Source: Marsupella aquatica
Lineage: Eukaryota; Marchantiophyta
DNA: 64,000 bases
Reading direction: 5' to 3'
Assembly (NCBI GenBank): GCA_973895155.1
Contig: OZ316895.1
Location: 6,138,001 to 6,202,000 of the forward strand
Below are positions 1 through 9,539 of this stretch, piece after piece; within the stretch, counting starts at the first letter, position 1; every line of letters starts with the position of its first letter. Made by a program: the position numbers and the translations under genes. A model generated the notes under the pieces. The model was not told where the DNA came from. It did not search any database and was given only the letters and a program-made list of their open reading frames with translations.

Positions 1-600
1 GCGGTGCGACCTCTATTAAGATGCTGGAAGCTCCTGATCCGCGGCTTCGGGGGATAGCGGCATTTACTCTGAGTCGGCTTGCTCAGGTCTGACGGAGTGA
101 AACTCCAGAAGTTCGAGTAATCTCCTTTTATCTGCCGAGTTATCTGCATACTGCATCTTAATTTCTAATTTTCCTGGTATGGCGCCCCAAGAATCAGTTG
201 AAGAGCTGAAGAACACGTTCGACCGTTTTATTTGGTGCAGAAAAACCACAACGAGGCAGGATTTACAGTACACGCTGGAGGATTGAAGCCGTTACTTGAG
301 CTTCTTGATTTAGAAAATGGATCACTTCGACACAATCAAGCATTTGCTCCCTACGCCTTAGCTGAGAACGAGTTTAGACAATGCCTTACGATGGATCATT
401 TCATTTCTATTTTTATGGCATCAATGGCTACCAGGTATTTCCGTTCCTTCAGGACATGAACGTGTCTATCTATCTATATACATATAGTCAGATTCGGTGG
501 TGTGCAACGGCTTCAGGATGGGCAACCTCATCGTCCAGGTGTAGATCGACCATGCAGCCTGAGTTTCTTGTTGGTCCGATAACCTCCAAGTTCTCCGTCA
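1..600 (+). pseudogene. ARM-repeat gene fragment, ARIA/ABAP1-like (copy 1)
   Basis: Three exon-like pieces resemble the ARM-repeat region of plant ARM-BTB proteins (ARIA/ABAP1 type). Piece one (1-86) reads ...MLEAPDPRLRGIAAF then TLSRLAQ, followed by a GT donor. Piece two starts after a GCAG acceptor at 240 and reads NEAGFTVHAGGLKPLLELLD then LENGSLRHNQAFAPYALAEN. Piece three (about 491-538) reads GGVQRLQDG. In the family these are consecutive ARM repeats ending in a GGIQKLQDG-like segment. Bases are missing in piece one and the frame breaks in piece three; no BTB domain follows. Assignment is by eye from remembered family motifs. It is a decayed fragment inside a GDSL-rich segment, not a working gene. 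Confidence 0.65.
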
Positions 601-689
601 TAAAATAGAAACTCTCAGCAGTGTCAGCCGGCTCAGTAAATGTTTATATTTTATGAGATGTATCAGCAGGTGAAACGCTGTCACTTGCA

Positions 690-960
690 GGATTGTATGG
701 GATAATTGTTTCTATTTTCCAGACACTTCAAGTGTTTCTTCGTCCTGTTCTGGTGGCCAGGATGTAGTCCGTTTGGCCACGCGCTGCCGACTACCCGAGT
801 CTGAGGACAGACATGTGTTCCGAGTTTGTGCTTTTGTGAGAGGCCGGAGACGGACCAGACTTGAACCTGGAGAGAGACTAATAGAGGTAGGAAGTGTGCC
901 AGTGCGAGAGAGATAGCGAGGTTGTCTAGAGAAGCTGTCATAGATTACAATGGTGGCATT
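690..960 (+). repeat. Copy of the plus-strand GDSL upstream region
   Basis: This stretch matches 54400-54660, directly upstream of the intact plus-strand GDSL gene: a TTGTTTCTATTTTCCA-like start, then the GGTGGCCAGGATGTAGTC and GAGTCTGAGGACAGACAT words. Other copies lie at about 13040-13190, 15845-16165 and 19750-20000. It marks where a plus-strand GDSL 5' end used to be; no GDSL exon 1 follows here. Confidence 0.8.
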
Positions 961-1045
961 TCCAATGTCCTGGACGATTACAATGGTCTTAAAGCTTTCT
1001 TCTCGATCTATAATGATTTCAATGCAGCCTCAACAGCAGATCTAT

Positions 1046-1220
1046 GACAACGGGAAAGTGCAGTCAGACAGTAGCTCAAGATGATATATAGCCCTAAAGT
1101 TGCTAGTCTTCCCAAAAACATCCCTGGAAAAGTATCAGCTGGAGAACTATTACTGGGAATACTAGGTTTTATTGCTCTCTTCGATCCTGAGCTACTGTCT
1201 GACGTACTGCACTCAGCACG
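1046..1220 (+). repeat. Inverted repeat from GDSL exon 1, hairpin E1-a
   Basis: The left arm (from 1046) carries AGTGCAGTCAGACAGTAGCT, the sense sequence of the signal-peptide part of the minus-strand GDSL gene near 53260. The right arm (about 1175-1216) carries GAGCTACTGTCTGAC, its reverse complement. CTAGTCTTCCC near 1124 and GGGAATACTAG near 1155 pair further inside. The sequence then runs into the conserved CACAATGAACCAAACAGACA block. A plus-strand transcript could form an imperfect stem with a loop of a few tens of bases. Confidence 0.75.
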
Positions 1221-1500
1221 ACCAACACAATGAACCAAACAGACACGACCATAGATTCAGCGAATTTGGGCTAAATGCTGCTGTCGATGGAATTCGTGAC
1301 TGTTCACGTTCACAATTCGAACCCTCGATCACTAGACCTGGAACCTATGGCTTGCAGGATCGAGCATCAGAACCAGGAACAACTGTACATTAATATCATC
1401 AGCATTCTGATCTTGATCCTGTCTGGATAATGTCGATTCCTGTACATTCTGATGCTCGATTTGCAATTTTAAGCTTCGTTAACTTTGGAACAGTAGTAAT
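1220..1500. repeat. Copy of the minus-strand GDSL 5' end and upstream region
   Basis: Bases 1220-1400 follow 53270-53460, the start of the intact minus-strand gene and its upstream DNA (GGGCTAAATGCTGCTGTCGA, then GCATCAGAACCAGGAACAAC). The start-codon region is changed: the intact gene has CCCATAGATC (ATG on minus), here ACCATAGATT. No further minus-strand exon follows on the left. Confidence 0.75.
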
Positions 1501-1523
1501 GTTCAGTGGAATCTGAAGAACAT

Positions 1524-1625
1524 TGCGATCTAATGCCCTTATGTAATTTCATGTCTAGCTTGCTGTAAGGACAATGCGATCTAATGCCCTTATGTAATTT
1601 CATTTCTTTTTGTAAGTTGTCTCTT
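1524..1625. repeat. Two tandem units of a 47-51 bp repeat
   Basis: The words TGCGATCTAATGCCCTTATG and GTAATTTC recur at 1524 and 1575. The equivalent place in the partner copy has three units (20587, 20634, 20681). A single unit lies in the 3' flank of the intact minus-strand GDSL gene near 50550. Confidence 0.85.
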
Positions 1626-1724
1626 AACGTCGCACCCGAACTCCATGATCTATACGTACAAAAACGGTGTCGGTCGAAATCTACGTTTCGATATCGTCAG
1701 ACCAGTAGTAGTCAGATGTACGAG

Positions 1725-1890
1725 AGCGTTGGAGCGTACAGGCCGCAAATTATGTGCCAGTCAACTGCAGCGGTTTTCTCAAATCAAAAAATATATGTCG
1801 GGTGGTATCCCAAAACACATATACTTTTCGGTTTGAGCAAACTGCCGCCGTTGACTGGCAGAAAGTTTGCGGCCTGTACGCTCCAACGCT
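1725..1890 (+). repeat. Inverted repeat from GDSL exon 5, hairpin E5-a
   Basis: The left arm starts AGCGTTGGAGCGTACAGGCC at 1725; the right arm ends GGCCTGTACGCTCCAACGCT at 1890, an exact complement over those 20 bases. Pairing continues with mismatches to a GGG/CCC pair closing a six-base loop near 1803-1808. The arms match the last coding exon of the minus-strand GDSL gene (50983-51055): translated, the left arm reads GAYRPQIMCQ and the right arm on the minus strand reads GAYRPQ-like plus YVFWD-like text. The left arm is sense and the right arm antisense to the GDSL mRNA. Exact homologous positions lie at 17656, 18522 and 20831. Confidence 0.88.
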
Positions 1891-1894
1891 GAAA

Positions 1895-2110
1895 ACACAA
1901 ACCATTCTGATTTTGATCTTGTCTGCGATTGAATGTCGATTCCTATACAGTTTCTCGATCGATCTGGTTCTGATGGTCCATTTGCAATTTTAAGGTTCGT
2001 CAAGTTTGAAACAGTACTAAGGTTCAGTACTCAGGAGAAAATGATGTTTGACGGTTACTTTGGGAGACGGTCAGCGAAGAGCGAGTGGTCTGGTGTACAA
2101 GATCTGTTTA
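1895..2110. repeat. Inverted copy of intergenic GDSL sequence
   Basis: The reverse complement of this stretch resembles 53430-53500 and 53720-53800 between the intact GDSL genes (GCATCAGAACC ... CGACATTCAATCCC ... AAGATCA). It ends with GCGAAGAGCGAGTGGTCTGG in direct orientation, matching 54139-54160. The hairpin is therefore flanked on its right by intergenic sequence in mixed orientation. Confidence 0.7.
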
Positions 2111-2160
2111 AGCAAACTTTTCAAATCTCTGATCCATGCCATTTGTCTGGTCTCATGCAG

Positions 2161-3510
2161 GTGATATCTTCCAGGTCCCCTATCTTCCTGCCTACCTTGG
2201 TCCACAAACAAACGGCTCTTCATGGAGTGAACTACGGTTCAGGAGCGGCTGGCATTCTCGATGACACCGGAAATAATTTTGTAAGCTTGTCGCAAAACTG
2301 CCTCGATCTCGCATGCAGTCCATCTCGGTTATGAATCGAGGATTTCCCTGCGCACTGCTGCCTTTAGTTTTAGAGCTATATATCTTTCAAACAACATACC
2401 CACGCGCGCCATCAACAACAAACGGTTAGTTGCCCCGGCCCTCGAGGTCTGGCCGCGTTTTCAGCAGAAAAGGTTGGTTCACTGATTGACTTTTGTCCGG
2501 CCTGTAGATCAAGACCGTGCCTATGGATAAGCAAATCGCTTACTTCATACACACGTTAGACGATATCAATCACCAATTGGGAGAAAACGAATTTAGGACG
2601 CGCGCTTGTGAGCAATCACTACTTTTCGGTAAGATATGCAACAACGACTTCATTAACAGGTACTTCATCTCAACAACAAATACCAGCAGGTTTTACACTC
2701 GTGCGGATTTTACTTCGATTCTCCTTGACAGATTCAATGCGCAGTTGTCGGTAAGCTCGTCAATAAATTTTTCAACCAGGTTCTAAGTCCTCAGGAATAT
2801 CAATCGTAGGGGTAATTGATCGATTATGATTGTTGATGTACCTACGGTTTAAGGTTCGAGAACCTTAAGGCAAATACGCTTTTCAAAGTATTCCGAGCGC
2901 TCCCCGATCGACATGCCCTTTCGTTTGAAATTTGGTTAGAGATTGATCATAGATTCATTTACATCAGACGATTTCTTCACAGTTTGTTTTCAGGTAGAGT
3001 GCTCTTCTCTAGCTGGCAGGATTCCCAAATTTACACATAACGCGGTACTTGTAGGAATTGTATTCGTTAGGGATCCGCAAAGTGTTCGTCGTTGCTGGAG
3101 TCGGACCCGTCGGATGCATTCCGCTTCAGTTGGCCAATATTGCCTCAAACGCCTCCACGTCCAGGAGTTTAACAATGGGTACGTTGAGGACACCTCTGGA
3201 TAAGCTGACTGGTACCTTCCTAGCCGGTACGTGTAATATTTTCGTTCGGCAATGCCTACGGTTCTCTATTAATGTCCATCATTGTCGATCCCGCTGCTCA
3301 TGGTACTACTCACCTTCAACCTAGCCCTTGATGAACTAGAGCATGAATGAACAAGCAGGGAATCAATTGAAGCGAGTTTCTTAAAGCCAGCGCACTAGTT
3401 CGGATTCCACGTTTGCTCATGAGTACCTGTAGAGATTTTCGAACAGCTAATGTTTCTGTGAAGCCCTAAACCCTTAATTAATGCAAGTGCAACAGGTTTC
3501 GAGGTGGTTA
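2161..3510 (+). pseudogene. GDSL esterase/lipase pseudogene, exons 2-4, no exon 1
   Basis: Exon 2 (2161-2280) follows a CATGCAG acceptor and reads GDIFQVPYLPAYL-like text, but has a short deletion near 2215 that shifts the frame. Exon 3 (2508-2750, 243 nt) keeps a block-III-like motif as CNNDFINRYF and a GTAAGC donor. Exon 4 (3055-3302, 248 nt, normally 250) is frameshifted. About ten bases of exon 5 appear after an AACAG acceptor near 3499, then homology stops. Exon 1 with the catalytic GDS serine is missing: the sequence jumps from the upstream block matching 54160 straight to the end of intron 1. It cannot encode an active enzyme. Confidence 0.9.
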
Positions 3511-3540
3511 TAGAAGATACCCTTCTTACCCATTTTTCCA

Positions 3541-3735
3541 TTGATTATGAATTACTCTGGTTTTGCTTTTGAGATATGCATTGAAATAGTGCATTTTAGG
3601 AAACATGAAGAACCAAAACCACGATCTGCATACTTTGGGTGGGTATTTGAACGAATCCTTGGTTGGTCACTCTACTCATCCTTCCTAGAAAGCGTTCTTG
3701 ATGTACTTCAGCTACTGTCGCCAAATTGAGAAACT
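3541..3735. repeat. Short block shared with 13850-14050 and 22140-22335
   Basis: The words GATTATGAATTACTCTGG, CACGATCTGCATACTTTGG and CATCCTTCCTAGAAAGCG occur in all three places. It always sits between plus-strand GDSL remnants and the antisense exon-5 boundary of the minus-strand gene, so it probably derives from the spacer of an older array unit. A short open frame runs through it but resembles nothing I recognise. Confidence 0.6.
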
Positions 3736-3747
3736 CCTCCCGCAGCA

Positions 3748-4035
3748 TCCTTCATTCACCACCGTAAACCCTGCAACCATATTGATTTCGAAGACGATAT
3801 GGATGTAGTTAGAATATTGCACAATCTGGATTCAGTTCTTAATGCTTCACATCATGTCTGAGCTTCATTCCTCGGTCAACATGGGAACTTTAACTTCTAC
3901 CACTTTGTTTATAGAAATAGCCCATGAAACTCACTGGGAAGCTAAACATCTAAACAGAGTCGCCATGCTAAAACTCTCATCCAAGCTAACTAGATCCAAA
4001 GTGTGCCAGCTGCGTAAGAAATCCAGGGCCGGGTT
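3748..4035 (-). pseudogene. Minus-strand GDSL fragment: start of exon 5 plus intron 4
   Basis: This matches 51063-51352 almost collinearly: CCGCAGCATCCTTCATTCAC, CACCGTAAACCCTGCAACCA, then the intron-4 words AATCTGGATTCA, CTCACTGGGA and GTGCCAGCTGCG. Only the first few codons of exon 5 (VNEGCCG-like on the minus strand) are kept. The duplicated copy is at about 22345-22655. Confidence 0.85.
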
Positions 4036-4151
4036 ATATGGCCGGGTTTAGATCTATCATCGAACTTCATTAAAACCGACTTACACGTAACGAACTGGCA
4101 GTGCATTCAGTTTAGCACTTATACTAAGAAGCAGCCTCAACCACAGATATG

Positions 4152-4343
4152 TGACAATCAGAGAGTAGCTCAAGATCATAGCCCTAGTATTCCCCCTGTA
4201 GTTCTCCAGCTAATGTTTTCCCATGGATGACCCACTAATATCCCTGGAAACTAATCAGCGGGAGGACTATCAGGGGGAATACTAGCAGCTTTAGGATGAC
4301 GGCTATCATCTTGAGGTACTGTCGATTGCACTTCCCCGTTGTC
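4152..4343 (+). repeat. Inverted repeat from GDSL exon 1, hairpin E1-b
   Basis: The left arm (from 4152) reads AGTAGCTCAAGATCATAGCC and CTAGTATTCCCCC; the right arm reads GGGGGAATACTAG, GGCTATCATCTTGAGGTACT and ends CCCCGTTGTC at 4343. The arms match the signal-peptide and early linker codons of the minus-strand GDSL exon 1. Its duplicate lies at 22773-22964. Confidence 0.78.
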
Positions 4344-4525
4344 ATCACCACCAACACAATGAACCAAACAGACATGGCCAGAAATTCAGCGAACTTGGGC
4401 GAAATGCTGTTGTCGTTGGAATTTGTCGATCTCCATTAAAACCGACTTACACGTAACAAACTGGCAGACGACAGTGCATTCAGTTTAGCACTTATACTAA
4501 GAAGCAGCGTCAACCGCAGATATGT

Positions 4526-4670
4526 GACAAGGGGAAGTGCAATCAGACAGTGGCTTAAGATGATAGCCTTAAAGCGGCTAGCTAGTCTTCCCACTGATAT
4601 CCCTTGAATGAATACTCGCAGCTTTAGGGCTATCATCTTGAGCTCCTGACTGACTGCATTTCCCTTTGTC
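4526..4670 (+). repeat. Inverted repeat from GDSL exon 1, hairpin E1-c
   Basis: The left arm GACAAGGGGAAGTGCAATCA followed by GATGATAGCC pairs with the right arm GGCTATCATCTTGAGCTCCT and TTTCCCTTTGTC. It lies just beyond the end of the segmental duplication, next to another CACAATGAACCAAACAGACA block (4679-4700), and has no partner in copy 2. Confidence 0.75.
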
Positions 4671-4699
4671 GCACGACCAACACAATGAACCAAACAGAC

Positions 4700-6190
4700 A
4701 GGCCCATAGATTTGGAATTTGTGGACTGTTCTAATTGATCCGGAACAAGAAATAAAGTTTCGAGTGGCGTTCGAGCTACTACTACAAGAGGAGCAGGCAG
4801 ACGATCGAACACGGATGGCAGGAGTGCGGAGGTCAGGTCAAAGGTCAGGGAGAAGGAAGACGATCAGCGTGAGTACGACAACCGTCGAAGTGAAGTCGTT
4901 CACACAGGCCGGAGCGGAGAGTGTTTATAATGTTCGCCGAGAAAAGGAGTGAGAGAGAGGATCAAACAAAATTGAACGTCTACGTACTGTTCTGATTGAC
5001 CAAACCCATTGTATTTGCAAATCTTTTTGTTGCTGACCGTGCACCTATTCTTGGATAGCGTAATCCTTTTTCTGAGTCCTCTATAGTGACAATTTTGCCT
5101 TTTGAAGCGCCATTACTCCAAATACAATGAATAGCAGCGGCGTGGCAGTGGCAGTTAGAGCTTTGTAACTAGTTCTGCCAATTTCAACATCTGGTTTTCT
5201 AGGAAATGGGGAAAATCATGGGGCTTCATGATTGAGGAGTCGTGCAGTAAAATCCAGCTTATTCTTTGAAGCACAAAACCTTTGTTCCACAGAGCAGGTC
5301 GATGCACCTGCTTGTCCGTCACTTGTCCGTTGCTGACGGGTTGGCGATGGATTTGATTGTCCCACAGCGCTCTTCACGTTCTGAGGCATTGCACTATACA
5401 TATTAAAAACATTGGGGGAATGAAGGCGGGGGGTGGGGGAGAGGGGGGATGCCATTGCTTGGCTCATTGCATGCTGTAGACGGAGTCGATTCCCATCCAA
5501 TGTCCACGGTTGACGTACGATTGACGATTGCTGTTTCCGTCGGGCCTAGCTGGTCTGTTGTCCAGAGGTCAGTTGGAGGTAAAGTGCATGCCCTTGAAGA
5601 TCATCTTGGAGCTTCCACAACAACATCAAATGCAGGAGGCGGAAAAATCTCCCCTGGCCTCCTCCTCCATATAGCTAGCTTCATGATTTTAGGGCCATCC
5701 ATTTTCCAATTTTCAAACTTCTCCATGAAAACCTGCTCCCCAGAAGTACTTACCCTCAACCCCAGAGAGGGGGAAACACACTGGACTTGACATATGAGTC
5801 TTGGCAAAACAAATCAACCACTGCACTGGTTACAAAGTGAATAACATACACCTCTGAACTGTTGGGAGAACCTACCAGTAGTACATAAAATCCAGAGATG
5901 GAAGAGCTTTCCAACAAGTACATGGAAGAGGATGAACGGGAGGATGAAGCTGCACTGTATGTTGAATTGGTGCCCCCCAAGAGAGAGAGCCTACAGTTTG
6001 GATTCCCCCTCTAGGAAGTTGAAGAGGCTCACTTTGTGTTTCTTAATTTTTCCAGATGATCAATGGGAGAAGAAGCCAAACTGGGAAGGCAAAGAACTTT
6101 TCTGGTTTTGAGAGCTTTGGGTGTAAGTTATGGACCCAACCATGAAGTCACTTTAGGAGACTCAATCACAATGTAATGAGAGCATTCTCA
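4700..6190. other. No convincing gene; spacer with old repeat blocks
   Basis: 4780-4970 is GA-rich with an open plus-strand frame of about 77 codons that resembles nothing known to me. 5455-5585 shares GGAGTCGATTCCCATCCAAT and CCAGAGGTCAGTTGGAGGTA with 24000-24080. At 5898-6014 there is a 38-codon ATG-to-TAG plus-strand frame (MEELSNKYMEEDEREDEAAL then YVELVPPKR) whose composition looks coding; it is acidic and unassigned. I see no splice structure linking these pieces. Confidence 0.4.
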
Positions 6191-7060
6191 GTACATGATA
6201 TATGCTCCTATGCTCCAATGGTGGAGGCCTAAATGGCAAACATGATGCACCTGATGATGCATGTTTTTTAGTGTGGGTTTTAGTGTTACCTATTTCTTAT
6301 TTTAATCTCTTTCCTGCTGAACTTAGCTACGTCTACCCTTAAAGCAGTGCAAATGCAATGAAGTATCAGGAGCGCCCATACAAAATTGTTAGGCCAATCC
6401 AAGATTATGTCTGATGTGCAATTATCCTCCTCTGGTCTATTTCCCTTGGCCCAAAAACTTTACTTAGTTATATGTGAGCAGTTGCAGGTTGCCAACAGAA
6501 ATTAACGCTCCCCAGCCTTACATATATTCAAAGATGTTTGGCGCCAAACCAGTTCAATTGAACCAAAATATTGCATGGGTGTATGTCTGGTATCCATGGT
6601 GGAGAATGTTTTTACAACTCACACAGTTTAGAAGTAATTGTTGCTCCCTGGCCTTACAAAGATGATGGTATGTGCCAAAACTAACCCAAATGAGCAAATC
6701 TATGGTTGGATGGTCTATAATATGAAAAATGTATCCATTTGGACAAGCAATATATTGGACACCCAACAGTGGAAAGAAGATCCTGGGTCATTCCTACCAA
6801 AAACTTCTTATGAACATCCTAAGTACTGCAAAAGTGTATCATTACAAGAACTTCTAACATAAACTTCTTAGAGGGGAGGCCAGTAGGTTAGTTGGGAGAG
6901 GATTGAAACTTTTTTTGGTGCATTGGGAGAGACAGTTGCTCCAGCAAATATAGATTGAAAACAATTTAGAAAGTGGCTTGACTGGGGTACTGTCCTTGTT
7001 AGAAGGCGTTGTTGTGAGATATAATGCCACCAAAAAGAGGGCTTACACATCAAAATTAAT
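6190..7060. repeat. Dispersed repeat R1, copy 1
   Basis: 6515-6960 recurs in direct orientation at 24410-24860 (TTCAAAGATGTTTGGCGCCA, GGACACCCAACAGTGGAA, GAGAGGGGAGGCCAGTAGGT). 6190-6460 recurs in inverted orientation at about 24130-24400. A more diverged copy lies at 11450-11960. Stop codons are frequent and no protein is recognised. Confidence 0.75.
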
Positions 7061-7700
7061 CATACAACGGTGTGCCAAAATATGCTGTGGTTCTCCTTCA
7101 AGTATGCAGGGACATTATGGGTGAAAAAGTAGCAAATGAAAAAAGAACAAATGAACATTGACCAAATTAAAAAACCTCAAAAAACATGCAATCCCTTGGA
7201 TGCAGGCTAGGCCACGGCAACAACAGCGCCCCAACCTCACCCCAACCCAATTCCTGCCACTGCTAAGTTGTCAACACTGCCACTGTCAAGCATTTACCCC
7301 GCCATTTACACGTACAACAACATTGTTTACTCAATAACTTCTTTTACCTAAATATCATCTACTTGGCCATATCTTTTGGTACGTTAGCAACATATTTACA
7401 TCAACAACATCTTATACTAACAACATTTGTACTTAACAACATCTTTGCGTGGTGGTTTAGTAGATAGAGTGCCTTGAGGTACTTGATTTAGAACTGCATC
7501 TAGAAAGGGAGTTAAATAATACATTCTCCTCCCTGCTTGGTTTGGCACAAATATTGGCCTTGCCTTCCACTTATGGCCACTTATCTCTTGCAATTAGAAG
7601 GAACTATAGAACCAAAATTGTTAACCTGGAGTTTTCCCAGCCAGCAAGCCAGTTGCATGGACTGCACAAAAGCAGTTTCCATTCTTTCTATACAAGTTCT
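7060..7700. other. AT-rich spacer with ACAACATCTTT-type degenerate repeats
   Basis: 7300-7450 is made of loose repeats of an ACAACATCTTT-ACTTA motif of about 18-25 bases, also seen at 26835-27245. I see no gene in the rest. Confidence 0.45.
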
Positions 7701-8145
7701 AGCTCAGTACCCGTGCGTTGCACAAAAGATGCCGTGTCGGCCAAGATGTTGTGTCCGCCACGATATCATGTCGACCAAGATTTGGTTGAGAAAAAAGACT
7801 CATGTCAGCCAAGAGGTCATTAATAATATACTAAGATGTTGTGTTCGGTAATTAAGATGTCGTTAAGAAAAAAATTGTCATGTTGGCCAAGATGTCGTGT
7901 TGGCCAAGACATCGTTGAGGGAAAATACCCGTGCATTGCACAAAAAATGTTGTTATGTGAAAGATGTCATGAAGTAAAAAGAAGTCATTTTGCCGAAGAT
8001 GCCATTGTGTGAAATATGTTGGCTAAGAAAAAGTGTCATTTTGCCAAAGATATTGTGAAGATGTTATAAGAAAAAGGTGTCGTTTCACCCAAGCTGTCAT
8101 TATGTGAAAGATGTTGTGAAGTAAAAAGTCAAGGAGAGAATGAGT
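7700..8145. repeat. Degenerate tandem repeat (AAGATGTCGT motif)
   Basis: Variants of an AAGATGTCGT / GGCCAAGATGT / AAGAAAAAA word set recur every 20-45 bases, with CCGTGCATTGCACAAAA interspersed. Weaker versions continue at 8390-8680. The unit is too diverged to give a clean period. Confidence 0.55.
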
Positions 8146-8352
8146 GAGTCAACTAATCTGAGTCAGGGTTGCTGCGGCTCGATGCTGTCTTCATGGCATG
8201 CATCCAAGGGGCGGCATGGTTTTTTTTCGTTCTATTCCTTTGTTGTTGTCCTTGTTTTTTTCTTGTTTGTTTTGTTTTGTTACCCACAATGCCCGTGCAT
8301 TTGAATGCTGACCACTCTAGAAATTGGCACAACATTATATTATTGGTTTCAG

Positions 8353-8378
8353 GTTTAGGGTTTTAGGGTTTAGGGTTT
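8353..8378. repeat. Interstitial plant-telomere-like repeat (TTTAGGG)
   Basis: Three consecutive TTTAGGG-type units, the second with an extra T, then TTTAAC. Too short to be a telomere; such stretches are common in plant DNA. Confidence 0.7.
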
Positions 8379-8399
8379 AACAAAGATGACCATTTTGTC

Positions 8400-9520
8400 G
8401 CTATCCTTCCAATCCCCGTGTATTGCATAGTTCAAGATGTTGTTTTGGTTAAAGATGTTGTTGAGAAACAAATAGTGGACAAAAACTGAATAAAAAAATT
8501 ATTTGTTAAAATACATTACTGCACAAAAACTTTTGTTGCTCAAGTGAAAGATATCTTGTGCAAAATAATGGCTATGGCAGCCACAAAAGTTTCTTTTTTT
8601 TCTTTTTTCTCCTTTCACAAAAAAATTCTTGAGTAAAAGATGTCATTGCACAAAAGACTGGCTATGACAACCACAAAAAGTATAACTTACAAAATGAGAG
8701 GTGTTTTTTTCCTTTTTGAACCTTTTCCTTTGCCCTTGGGCAGTGTGATATATATTTTTCTCTTCTGTTCAGTTTAAACCTTAACCTCCCCCTTTTCCCC
8801 ATGCATTTCACTATTTTTGGTCTTCTCTTTTTCTCATTCACCATCACTCCACTAGCTCGCCGCCCCCCCTTCCCACCCATGCAAGACTGCAGCCCTTCGA
8901 GGGGCTGCCCTACTTGCGAATGTGCCCCTCGCCCGACGCCTTGCCCTCAACGCCCGTGCCATGCGCTTCACTATGTCTTTGGGCCTTATTACTTTTGGTT
9001 TTTGGCATTGTAATTGACAGTACAAATGATTCTAAAAATCACCGCAATCATTGGCATAACAGGTTTTTATTGATTAGTGTATGCAATACTCTATTGACTA
9101 AAATATTATTAGCAATTAAACTCCTCTTACCAACATTATACAAAAGTATGCTGCATTAATACAATATTGAATAATTATGTAAAATACTCACTTGCATGTG
9201 AGTATATACAATACTTCCTTGCATGGATCATGGAGAGACTATCTCCTCGATCCTAGTGCATTGTGTTAAAGTATTTCACTTTTTTTGGTGTATGGTGTGA
9301 TTATTTCTTGCTTGTCTTGGACAATGGTGCAACTTTTGTGAGTCACACTAAATTTAATTCACACTTTGGCCTTATTACTTACATTTGACCGGTTTTTAAA
9401 AATTTTGTGCCCTGCAAATTCGAATGACGACCACTCCAAAAAGTGGCGCAACGGTGTATTCTAGGAGTTAATAAACCTACTGTATCAGCTGGCCAGGGCA
9501 CTCTAGCTAGCTTTGGCCTG
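8400..9520. other. Repeat-rich spacer, no gene seen
   Basis: A 55-base segment near 9405-9465 (GACCACTCCAAAAAGTGGCG) resembles 8290-8340 (GACCACTCTAGAAATTGGCA). 8850-8970 is locally GC-rich. The short open frames here have low-complexity translations. Confidence 0.4.
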
Positions 9521-9539
9521 GTACTATACTAATCAATGA

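Larger units (their letters stand above)
1..4374. repeat. Segmental duplication, copy 1 (partner 19045-22995)
   Basis: Position 1 aligns with 19045 and the match continues with only scattered substitutions and small indels to 4374, where both copies read a GAACCAAACAGACA-like end and then diverge. The window starts inside this copy, so its true left end is unknown. It contains an ARM-repeat gene fragment, sequence matching the region between the intact GDSL genes, two exon-1-derived inverted repeats, one exon-5-derived inverted repeat, GDSL exons 2-4 and an intron-4/exon-5 boundary of the minus-strand GDSL gene. Bases about 3021-3515 (with GDSL exon 4) are absent from the partner. Confidence 0.93.

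Noticed and set aside
64-273. A 69-codon minus-strand open frame conserved at 19108-19317
   Set aside because: The two copies are near-identical over 4 kb, so frame conservation is no evidence of coding. The plus strand here carries ARM-repeat exons and an intron.
8353-8378. Chromosome end
   Set aside because: Only three telomere-like units, with unique sequence on both sides.
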